A stretch of 5,772 nucleotides of DNA. It comes from Acidobacteriota bacterium. GTDB taxonomy: Bacteria; Acidobacteriota; Terriglobia; Terriglobales; Acidobacteriaceae. Position 1 is the stretch's first letter. Every line of letters begins with the position of its first letter. The notes beneath the pieces are model-generated. The model was given only the letters and a program-made list of their open reading frames with translations, did not search any database and was not told where the DNA came from. Positions 1 to 5,772 of this stretch are shown piece after piece. The stretch covers positions 1 to 5,772 of the forward strand of contig JAJYBW010000234.1 of NCBI GenBank assembly GCA_021778815.1, in the 5' to 3' direction. The translations under genes were made by a program, and so were the position numbers.

Positions 1-1464
1 CGAGAGGGTTGCATCGTCAGGGGGAAGCGGCAAGTGAATTTCGGCGCGACAGCCGGGGCCGTCAGTTCGATTTGCAACGGTGAGCGTGCCGCCGTGGGCC
101 TCGATGATCTGCAGCGCCAGGATCAACCCAACCCCCATGCCGCCAGGCTTAGTGGTGTAGAGGGGAACGAAAAGGTTCGCGGGATTGGCCAGACCGGTGC
201 CGTTGTCTTCCACAAGAACGGCGACGCTGTCGGATTGCAGCCTGCAAACCACGGCGACTCGCACAGCGGATTTATCCTCATGCGCCTGTATCGCTGCATC
301 CACGGCATTGCGAACCAGGTTGATGAGGGCCTGCTCGAGCTGCGCGGCGTCGGCATAGATATCGACATTCTCCGCGACTTCAAGCGCAACTTTCGCGCGC
401 GTCTCCAAGTGACAAATACGGTCCAGTAAAGGAGCGGCGGCCGATAAAGATTTGACTGGAGGCGGCAACTTGGCGAGTTGGCTGTAGGCCTGAAGAAAGC
501 GGTTCAACGACTCGGCACGCTCTTCGATGATGGCGAGGCCATGCTCCATGTCGACGGGATTCACCTCCAGCCGGGGAGCGTCCACGTTGCTCATCCGATC
601 TGCCGGTGGGGCGATGAGGCTGTGCATCATGCGCGACCGAAGGCTGCCTGCAATCGACTTGATGGGGGTGAGAGAGTTATTCACTTCGTGCGCGAGAACG
701 CGGATGAGTCGCTGCCAAGCCTGCCGCTCCTGCTCGCGCAGCACGCCGCTGACATCGGAGAGCAGCAATAGGGTGTGCGGCATCCCCTCCTGATAGAACG
801 TGCTGCGACGCACCATCCATCGGCCTTCCCGCCCGTGCATGGTTAACGTCACAACGCTGTTGTCGGCGCAATCGAGAAGTCCCGTCAGTCCCAATGAACT
901 TGCACTGCGATGCAGCATAGAGCTAGCGGGGAGCTGCAGCATGTTGCGAGCGGCAGGATTGGTCAACTGCAGTTCCGCGGCCTCGTTAAAAGCAAAGACG
1001 GGCAGCTCCATGCTTTCGACGACGCGCTGCAGCAGCGCAAACGTTTCTGATTCGCGATGACGGCGCGCGCGCAGATCTCCGGCGAGTTCGTTGATTTGCG
1101 CTGCCAGATCGCCCAGCGCATCGCCTTGCCCAATATCACGTGCGCGAAAGGAATATTCATTTTCACGCAACGCTGCAACCACATTGGAAAGAGTCTGCAG
1201 GGGTCGAACGATGTGCTGAAAGATTGCCGAACCCAACCATGCCAACGCAAGAAGGAGAACCCCAAGGACACATCCCCAGACCAGGCCGGATGCGTGCCAC
1301 AGATACAACACGACCGAGGCAAGCACGAGTGTGGGGGCGGCAAGCGCGACCAGTAGCGCGGCCAGACGAACCTCAAAGCGAAGCCGCGGAATTCTGAAGC
1401 CGATGGAGGGGCGAGGCCGTATAGAAGCGGCCGGACGTGCCCGCTTTGCCGCGCTAGATGCCAT
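1..1464 (-). CDS. Sensor histidine kinase (2 TM, HAMP, PAS, HisKA, HATPase), 3' end outside window
   Basis: Membrane sensor kinase, probable partner of the upstream NtrC-type regulator. The minus strand is open for 488 codons from an ATG at 1462-1464 to the left edge without a stop. After a basic N-terminus come two hydrophobic helices (about 34-56 and 61-83) joined by only about HASG, so there is almost no periplasmic domain. A HAMP-like segment (about 84-134, starting IVRPLQTL) and a PAS-like domain (about 140-240, with ELPVFAFNEAAELQLTNPAA) follow. The H-box is LAHEVNNSLTPIKS with phospho-accepting H259. The ATPase domain has the N-box NLVRN with N386, G1 DNGTGL (420-425), the F-box-like FVPLYTTKP (432-440) and G2 GMGVGL (442-447). 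After HGG the strand pattern EIHLPLP suggests that only a short tail is missing. The HEVNN H-box resembles NtrY-like kinases that pair with NtrC-type regulators. The start overlaps the regulator gene by 11 bases, with a weak GGAAAAG just ahead. All catalytic motifs are present; the signal is unknown. Confidence 0.93.
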   Translation of the reverse strand, partial: MASSAAKRARPAASIRPRPSIGFRIPRLRFEVRLAALLVALAAPTLVLASVVLYLWHASGLVWGCVLGVLLLALAWLGSAIFQHIVRPLQTLSNVVAALRENEYSFRARDIGQGDALGDLAAQINELAGDLRARRHRESETFALLQRVVESMELPVFAFNEAAELQLTNPAARNMLQLPASSMLHRSASSLGLTGLLDCADNSVVTLTMHGREGRWMVRRSTFYQEGMPHTLLLLSDVSGVLREQERQAWQRLIRVLAHEVNNSLTPIKSIAGSLRSRMMHSLIAPPADRMSNVDAPRLEVNPVDMEHGLAIIEERAESLNRFLQAYSQLAKLPPPVKSLSAAAPLLDRICHLETRAKVALEVAENVDIYADAAQLEQALINLVRNAVDAAIQAHEDKSAVRVAVVCRLQSDSVAVLVEDNGTGLANPANLFVPLYTTKPGGMGVGLILALQIIEAHGGTLTVANRTDGPGCRAEIHLPLPPDDATLS

Positions 1465-2851
1465 ACTTTTCCATTCGACGGTACAGTGCGCCGCGGCTCA
1501 ATCCAAGGGCCTCGGCGGCCTGGCTTACATTGCGAGAGTGTTTGGCCAGCGCTTTGCGGATCAAGATATTTTCCACCGCTTCCAGGCTCATTTCGTCGAT
1601 CGAGTTGGAACTTCGACTGGGTTGCAGATTCAGGTCCGCCGCCAGAATACGGCTGCCGCGACTCATCAGAACGGCCCGTTCCATGGTGTGTTCCAGCTCG
1701 CGCACATTACCCGGCCACGGATGATCGAGCAGCGACTGCAGCGCCGATGGGTCGAAGCCCTCGATGGATTTGCGATAGCGGGCGGCATATCGCGCGAGAA
1801 AATGCGCCGCCAGGACTGGGACGTCCTCGGGCCGCTCGCGAAGCGGCGGAAGGTGAATTTCGACGGTATTCAGCCGGAACAAAAGATCCGGGCGGAATCG
1901 CCCCCCATCTGACTCCTGCGTCAAGTCCGTATTGGTAGCCGAGAGGACGCGGACATCCACCTTTCGCGTTCGAGAAGAACCGACACGTTCCAGTTCTCCC
2001 GCCTCCAACACGCGCAGGAGTTTTGCCTGCTGACGAATTGGAACGTTGGCAATTTCATCCAGAAACAAGGTGCCTTTATCCGCCAGCTCAAAGCGGCCAA
2101 TGCGGTCGGTTCGCGCATCGGTGAACGCACCTTTGACGTGGCCAAACAATTCACTTTCAAAGACGCCTTCAGATAGCGCGCCGGTATTGACGGCGATCCA
2201 GGGCTGATCGGCGCGGGCTGAAAGTGCATGCAGGGTGTGGGCGACGATCTCTTTTCCGGTACCGTGCTCACCGGTGATGAGAACATTCGCGTCTGAAGGG
2301 CCGACCCGTGCCATCGCATCCAAGACGGGCTGCATGGCGGCCGAGCCGGCGATCATTTCTGGCCTGCCGGTGGCTCGCAGCAGCTGATTTTCCGCCTCCA
2401 GCAGTTGGGCACGGCGCAAGGCCCGATACAGCGAAACCTGGTTTTGCACGACGGTGAGCAAGCGGGCATTTTCCCATGGCTTGGCGATAAAGTCGCGGGC
2501 ACCGCGTCGCATAGCCTCCACTGCGAGCTCAACGCTGGCCCAAGCCGTCATCACGATGACAGGAAGCTGCGGCTCGATATCCAACACATGTCGCAACAGC
2601 TCCAACCCTTCATGGCCAGAGGTGGTGTCACGGGTGTAGTTCAAATCCATCAGCAGAGCGTCGTAGGATTGATTGCGCAGCGCCTGCAGCGCAGCCTCGG
2701 GTGAGCCGACAGTATCCACGTGGAAACCGGCAGGCTGCAGCAAGAGCGACAGCGCCTCAAGAATCTGCGGCTGGTCATCGGCCGCCAGCACCCGAGGAAG
2801 GGTACCGCTTTCCGTTGGTTTTCGATCAAGAAGCACGGGTTGATCCGCCAT
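1454..2851 (-). CDS. Sigma-54-dependent response regulator, NtrC family
   Basis: This 465-residue transcription activator has three domains. The receiver (about 19-140) has acidic residues D25/D26, phosphoacceptor D69 in ALLMDL, T102 and K124 (AKPW). The AAA+ domain (about 165-400) has Walker A GEHGTGKE (194-201), the sigma-54 contact loop as GAFTDA (241-246), Walker B TLFLDE (261-266), sensor I N307 in SATNTD, likely arginine fingers R320 and R326, and sensor [11 protein letters not shown] (379-387). A Fis-type helix-turn-helix lies at about 438-463 ([19 protein letters not shown]). After phosphorylation by its kinase it should bind upstream activator sites and open sigma-54 promoters. The likely partner is the kinase encoded directly downstream, whose start lies inside this gene. 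The ATG start is supported by GAGGAGCT at 2855-2862. The receiver has a long loop after D69 ([10 protein letters not shown]) in place of the usual DxxMP pattern. The target promoter is not visible in the window and presumably lies upstream of the export genes. Confidence 0.95.
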   Translation of the reverse strand: MADQPVLLDRKPTESGTLPRVLAADDQPQILEALSLLLQPAGFHVDTVGSPEAALQALRNQSYDALLMDLNYTRDTTSGHEGLELLRHVLDIEPQLPVIVMTAWASVELAVEAMRRGARDFIAKPWENARLLTVVQNQVSLYRALRRAQLLEAENQLLRATGRPEMIAGSAAMQPVLDAMARVGPSDANVLITGEHGTGKEIVAHTLHALSARADQPWIAVNTGALSEGVFESELFGHVKGAFTDARTDRIGRFELADKGTLFLDEIANVPIRQQAKLLRVLEAGELERVGSSRTRKVDVRVLSATNTDLTQESDGGRFRPDLLFRLNTVEIHLPPLRERPEDVPVLAAHFLARYAARYRKSIEGFDPSALQSLLDHPWPGNVRELEHTMERAVLMSRGSRILAADLNLQPSRSSNSIDEMSLEAVENILIRKALAKHSRNVSQAAEALGLSRGALYRRMEKYGI

Positions 2852-2854
2852 GGC

Positions 2855-2862
2855 AGCTCCTC
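2855..2862 (-). promoter_or_regulatory. Strong Shine-Dalgarno site for the response regulator
   Basis: The minus strand reads GAGGAGCT, with its AGGAG core five bases before the ATG at 2849-2851. It lies in the 42-base gap after the TolC stop. It fixes the start of the regulator and gives it initiation independent of the TolC gene. No convincing promoter is visible in this short gap, so co-transcription with the export genes is the simplest reading. Confidence 0.8.
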
Positions 2863-2893
2863 GACTAGAGTACCGCGATTGCGCCCCAGTCCT

Positions 2894-4909
2894 TCAAGGT
2901 TGCCTGACCTGGCCACTTTTCGCGTCGTCAATAGAAACGCCCATTCGCCTCAGCGTTTCTCCGGTGGCGCGATCGATATCCACCCTGGCCTTTTCATAGG
3001 CTGTCTTTGCGGCCGCGAGAGTGGATTCGGCGATCGCCAGATCGTGTTGCGCGACCAGCACATCGTAGGTGGACTTGGCGCCGAGTTTCTCTTCCCGTTC
3101 GGTGATGTCGAATGTGCGTTGCGCCAAATCGCGGGCCTTCTGCACGGCATTGACACGGGCCTGTGCCTGTTGAAGCGCGAACTGCGAGTTACGCACATCG
3201 AAACGGATGCTCTTCTTCTGCTCTTCGAAGGATATTTGGCGCTGCCGATATTCCAGCGAAGCTCTGAACTGATCTGCCTTGGCGACACGATTGCGAAGAG
3301 GGATCTGCAGCGTCATGCCAACTTGATATTCCGGCGAAGAGTAATTGAAGGTGTTTTTGAACATGCCGCCGAATCCTGTGGGAAGATCGGTGACGCACTG
3401 GGTGCCCAGGCTGCAGTTCGGGTTTGCCGGTCCGGCACTACCTGCGCCCTCATAGAAGCCATAGGCATTTAACGTAGGCAACAGCTCGCTCCGGATCGAT
3501 TTGAGGCTCATCTGCGCCACCTGCATCGCAAGTTCGTCCTCGGAGACATCAGGCCGGTTTTTTTCGGCCTCGGCGATGAGATCGTCAATGGGCATGAAAG
3601 CGTTGGAATCGGGTGGGCCGACGCGATCCAGAGGAATGACGGACATCTCATCGATGCCCGGATCGTCGCTCTTGGTGAGAGCGTTGATGATGAGTAGCTC
3701 ATTCAAGCGCAGATTGGAACGTGAAATTGTAAGGTCGCCTTCGCTGGTAGCCACATCGGACTCGTCCTTGATAACCTGCATGGCTGGAATAGCGTTCAAC
3801 TCAAGCTGCTTCTGGTCATCCTGAAGAGTCTTATGAGCAAAAGCGACTAGCCGCTCCTTGATCTGCTCATCCTCATAGGCATTCACAAGGTCCCAGTAGA
3901 TATTTTCGACCTGCGTGATCGTCGCAATCACCTGCGCGCGAAAGGCCAGATCGTTAATCCGCACATTCTTTTTGGCGATACGCATATAGCGCTCGTTCGT
4001 GGCGATGCCAAAACCGGCGAGAAGATGTTGTGTGAGTTCCACCTGGAAATTCGAGAAGAGCGTGGGGTTGACCGCTTCGTAGGGGCTGTTATTTGCGAAG
4101 CGCTGGCCCACATAGTTGACGTTCAGGCCCGTTCCCATCGGAAAGTTCTGGGTGTAACTGGCCAGGGCTTCAATCGTGTTCTGCTTGAATATGGGAACAC
4201 CAACGGAGAAAGGGTTCGTTTCCTGGAATACGGTGTGATCCACGTAGCCCTGGAAAGTCACGTACGGATCGAAGGAAGCGACCGCGGTTCCGCTGCCAAG
4301 CGTCGAAGTCACGATACCGCCTGCGCCGGCAGCCGTCGATCCTGAACTGGCACCTGCGGAGCCGGAACTTCCTCCCGAGAAGCCACCCTGCGTGGACGAC
4401 TGCACGATTCCTGTATTGACACCGTGTGCGCTGCCCCCAGCTTTGGTGCGTGCGTAATCCGTTTCCGCAATGGGGAAGTTATAGCGAAAGTAAGCCAGAT
4501 CGAGATTGTTCTCGATGGCAAGAGCGATCGTGTCGCTCAACGAGATGTACAGCTTTCCATCGCGGATGAGGCTTTGCAGGCGCGGCGAGTTGGTTAGGTC
4601 TAGTGGCGATGCATCCGTGGGCCGATAAGGCGACAACGGATTGTGGGAGTGCGGCAGGGACACGTGAAATGGCTCCTGGGGAGTAAACGAGGGCTGCTGC
4701 GCCTGTTGAATTTGTTGCGCCAGTGAAGGAGACGCAGCCGATTGGGGAGTTGCCGTGGGCGCAGGGGTCTCCGGCACAGCCGTAGTTGTTTGCGATTCGG
4801 CGGCCGGTGGCGTGGATTGTTGCGCAAATGCAACTGTCGCAGTTACGAATAGCCCGATCGATGCGCAGGCGGCCAACAACGCCGGCATACGAGATGTTTT
4901 AAGATTCAT
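2894..4909 (-). CDS. TolC-family outer membrane efflux protein
   Basis: Predicted outer-membrane channel subunit with a periplasmic alpha-helical barrel, the exit duct for the pump. With the ATG at 4909 it has 671 residues, against roughly 490 for E. coli TolC. The N-terminus (MNLKTSRMP, then a hydrophobic stretch ending VAFA) is a signal peptide, probably cleaved near residue 29 before QQS. A disordered Q/P/A/T-rich region follows to about residue 115. The first OEP repeat starts near LSDTIALAIENNLDLA (124-139) and contains a Gly/Ser-rich insert at about 158-211. The second repeat runs from about 440 (PIDDLIAEAEKNRPDV) to about 650 and ends in heptad-like helices (AQHDLAIAESTLAAAKTAYE). The length is explained by the N-terminal extension and the insert. 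A TTG three bases earlier (4912) is possible, but the ATG lies four bases after GGAAGAG and is preferred. There are two cysteines at 499 and 505. The regulator gene follows after 42 bases. The family call is firm; channel specificity is unknown. Confidence 0.93.
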   Translation of the reverse strand: MNLKTSRMPALLAACASIGLFVTATVAFAQQSTPPAAESQTTTAVPETPAPTATPQSAASPSLAQQIQQAQQPSFTPQEPFHVSLPHSHNPLSPYRPTDASPLDLTNSPRLQSLIRDGKLYISLSDTIALAIENNLDLAYFRYNFPIAETDYARTKAGGSAHGVNTGIVQSSTQGGFSGGSSGSAGASSGSTAAGAGGIVTSTLGSGTAVASFDPYVTFQGYVDHTVFQETNPFSVGVPIFKQNTIEALASYTQNFPMGTGLNVNYVGQRFANNSPYEAVNPTLFSNFQVELTQHLLAGFGIATNERYMRIAKKNVRINDLAFRAQVIATITQVENIYWDLVNAYEDEQIKERLVAFAHKTLQDDQKQLELNAIPAMQVIKDESDVATSEGDLTISRSNLRLNELLIINALTKSDDPGIDEMSVIPLDRVGPPDSNAFMPIDDLIAEAEKNRPDVSEDELAMQVAQMSLKSIRSELLPTLNAYGFYEGAGSAGPANPNCSLGTQCVTDLPTGFGGMFKNTFNYSSPEYQVGMTLQIPLRNRVAKADQFRASLEYRQRQISFEEQKKSIRFDVRNSQFALQQAQARVNAVQKARDLAQRTFDITEREEKLGAKSTYDVLVAQHDLAIAESTLAAAKTAYEKARVDIDRATGETLRRMGVSIDDAKSGQVRQP

Positions 4910-5616
4910 CAAGCTCTTCCGTCTCCTGTCTGCGGTAACTGGGGATGTGCGGAGTCAGAAAGCATCCAGCCGTCACTCAGCTGAACGGTACGTGTCCCGT
5001 AAGTAGCATTCAAGTCAGAATGCGTGACCTGAACGATGGTGGTGCCTTCCTGGTTGAGTTCACGAAATAGCTCCATGATTTCTTTCGCCTGCACGGAGTG
5101 AAGATTGCCGGTGGGCTCGTCTGCCAGAAGCAGCGCGGGCTTGTGAATCACCGCGCGGGCGATGCCCACCAGTTGCTGCTGTCCTCCAGAGAGCTGGGAG
5201 GGGAACAGGTCCTTTTTCGCCACCATGCGGAAGCGGTCGAGAACGTCGGCCACCATGGCCTGCCGCTCAGATGTGGGGATGTTTTTATATGACAGAGGAA
5301 GGTCGATGTTTTCCGCAACGGTCAGATCGTCGAGCAGGTGATAGCTCTGAAACACCATGCCGATGCTGCGGCGGGACAGGTCGGCCCGCTGCTTCCGATT
5401 CAGCTTGTGAACAGGCTGCTCGCCGAACCAATACTCCCCCTGCCAGTCGTCGTCGAGCAGACCAAGAATATTCAGCAACGAGGATTTGCCGGAGCCGGAA
5501 GGCCCCATGATGGTGATGAACTCACCCGGTTGAATGTCCATGTGGATGCGGCGCAGCACCCACAACTGACCCGCCCCTAATTTGTAACTGCGGTCGATAT
5601 TTTTTAGTTGAATCAT
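4909..5616 (-). CDS. ABC transporter ATP-binding protein, MacB/LolD-like
   Basis: This 235-residue cytoplasmic ATPase powers the adjacent FtsX-type permease; the length is normal for a stand-alone MacB/LolD-type subunit. Visible motifs are the Walker A GPSGSGKSS (residues 38-46), the Q-loop Q90 in VFQSYHLL, the signature LSGGQ (142-146), the Walker B LLLADE with D166 and catalytic E167, and the switch histidine H199 in VTHSD. The core needed for ATP hydrolysis is therefore intact. Two positions differ from the textbook family sequence: the residue after LSGGQQQ is Leu149, usually Arg, and the D-loop reads GNLHS, with His173 where Asp is usual. The ATG start is supported by a GAGGA Shine-Dalgarno five bases upstream (5622-5626). 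The stop TGA shares its last base with the ATG of the TolC gene, which implies translational coupling. The transported substrate is unknown. LolD, FtsE and MacB ATPases look alike in sequence, and the MacB-type export assignment rests mainly on the context. Confidence 0.93.
   Translation of the reverse strand: MIQLKNIDRSYKLGAGQLWVLRRIHMDIQPGEFITIMGPSGSGKSSLLNILGLLDDDWQGEYWFGEQPVHKLNRKQRADLSRRSIGMVFQSYHLLDDLTVAENIDLPLSYKNIPTSERQAMVADVLDRFRMVAKKDLFPSQLSGGQQQLVGIARAVIHKPALLLADEPTGNLHSVQAKEIMELFRELNQEGTTIVQVTHSDLNATYGTRTVQLSDGWMLSDSAHPQLPQTGDGRA
4914..4920 (-). promoter_or_regulatory. Shine-Dalgarno site deciding the TolC start
   Basis: The minus strand reads GGAAGAG four bases ahead of the ATG at 4907-4909, inside the last codons of the ATPase gene. 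This favours ATG over the in-frame TTG at 4910-4912, which would leave only one base after the site. The site and the TGATG junction together suggest that ribosomes finishing the ATPase reinitiate on the TolC gene. Confidence 0.6.
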
Positions 5617-5621
5617 TCTTA

Positions 5622-5626
5622 TCCTC
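5622..5626 (-). promoter_or_regulatory. Shine-Dalgarno site for the ABC ATPase
   Basis: The minus strand reads GAGGA five bases before the ATG at 5614-5616. It lies in the 66-base gap between the permease stop and the ATPase start. Apart from this site the gap holds no small ORF or terminator I could support. A five-base inverted repeat and a partial -24-like sequence there are too weak to call. Confidence 0.7.
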
Positions 5627-5682
5627 GAATCATTTGTCTCCCTGGCGTCAACGAGGCGACCTCGGAATGACGGGCCAGTATG

Positions 5683-5772
5683 CTACTCGGAGCGCAAGGC
5701 TTCCACGGGTTCGATCTTTGCGGCCCGCCGCGCCGGTAGATAGCTGGCAACCAGTCCCACGGCGAGCAGCAG
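5683..5772 (-). CDS. MacB/FtsX-type ABC transporter permease, C-terminal fragment (5' part outside window)
   Basis: The minus strand reads open from the right edge for 29 codons and ends with TAG at 5683-5685. The peptide begins 'LLLAVGLVASYLPARRAAK' and ends 'IEPVEALRSE'. This is the typical end of MacB/FtsX-family permeases: the last membrane helix, then a short cytoplasmic tail with the PARRAA...PVEALR motif. In this family the permease carries a large periplasmic domain and couples ATP hydrolysis to movement of substrate through an adaptor and an outer-membrane channel. Here the ATPase gene follows 66 bases downstream, so the pump has separate ATPase and permease polypeptides, unlike E. 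coli MacB, which fuses them. Only the extreme C-terminus is visible. The periplasmic domain, the number of helices and any duplicated architecture cannot be judged. A LolC/E-like or other FtsX-family role is possible, but the neighbouring TolC gene favours export. Confidence 0.88.
   Translation of the reverse strand: MLLAVGLVASYLPARRAAKIEPVEALRSE

Noticed and set aside
963..1376. A 137-codon minus-strand open frame
   Set aside because: It is a shifted frame within the kinase gene. The true frame carries the membrane helices, HAMP and PAS segments through the same bases.
1331..1912. A 193-codon plus-strand open frame
   Set aside because: It is antisense to the regulator C-terminus and kinase N-terminus, both firmly supported. 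GC-rich third positions commonly create such mirror frames.
2305..2311. A second TGGCACG on the minus strand inside the regulator gene
   Set aside because: The following GC is one base out of register for a -12 element, so the spacing is wrong for sigma-54.
2852..2893. Independent promoter or terminator between the TolC gene and the regulator
   Set aside because: Only 42 bases, no -35/-10 or -24/-12 pair and no hairpin with a T-run. Apart from the Shine-Dalgarno site nothing could be supported.
2720..3472. A 250-codon plus-strand open frame
   Set aside because: It lies antisense to the TolC gene and regulator start, which have clear family motifs in the minus frames. Its translation shows no recognisable domain and it has no convincing ribosome site.
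4861..4909. Possible lipoprotein signal (LAAC) at the TolC N-terminus
   Set aside because: The Cys comes before the hydrophobic core is complete. The main hydrophobic stretch follows it and ends in a good signal peptidase I site, VAFA before QQ.
5652..5664. Inverted repeat CGAGG-CGA-CCTCG as a terminator or operator
   Set aside because: Only five-base arms, no extension beyond them and no T-run following on either strand; expected by chance in this composition.
5662..5677. Sigma-54-like sequence TGGCCCG-TCAT-TCCGA between permease and ATPase genes on the minus strand
   Set aside because: The -24 half is close to consensus, but the near-invariant GC of the -12 half is replaced by CG, so it is not a credible promoter.

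Overview
The window reads as one minus-strand operon from a moderately GC-rich Gram-negative bacterium. Transcription runs from the right edge to the left edge. The genes in order are: the last codons of a MacB/FtsX-type ABC permease, its ABC ATPase, a TolC-family outer-membrane channel protein, a sigma-54-dependent NtrC-type response regulator, and a PAS-containing sensor histidine kinase that runs off the left edge. An outer-membrane channel implies two membranes. The style of several proteins makes Acidobacteriota (Terriglobia-like) the best guess: a TolC protein with a long Q/P/A-rich N-terminus and a Gly/Ser-rich insert, an ATPase carrying 'LSGGQQQLVGIARA' and 'DEPTGNLHS', and a permease ending in 'PARRAAKIEPVEALRSE'. 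That placement is recalled family resemblance and was not tested by a search.

Layout, in transcription order: 5683-5772 holds the permease 3' end. A 66-base gap follows, with a good Shine-Dalgarno site for the ATPase at 4909-5616. The ATPase stop and the TolC start share one base (TGATG), and the TolC gene covers 2894-4909. A 42-base gap with a strong GAGGAG site leads to the regulator at 1454-2851. The kinase start at 1464 lies inside the end of the regulator gene (11-base overlap), and the kinase reading frame stays open to base 1. There is no gene-free stretch above 70 bases, and no RNA gene, insertion sequence, CRISPR array or convincing terminator was seen.

Inferred working model: the ATPase and the permease form a MacB-like mechanotransmission pump. 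With a periplasmic adaptor, probably encoded upstream outside the window, it hands substrate to the TolC-like channel for export across both membranes. The kinase has two membrane helices joined by only about four residues, so it has almost no periplasmic domain. It could sense within the membrane, sense cytoplasmic ligands through its PAS domain, or sense the transporter itself. It should phosphorylate the regulator at D69, which would then activate a sigma-54 promoter, most likely the one driving this operon further upstream. The substrate cannot be read from the sequence. The parts belong to known families. The points most worth attention are the physical linkage of pump and sensor, the loop-poor kinase, substituted residues in the ATPase D-loop and signature region, and unusual segments in the TolC protein.
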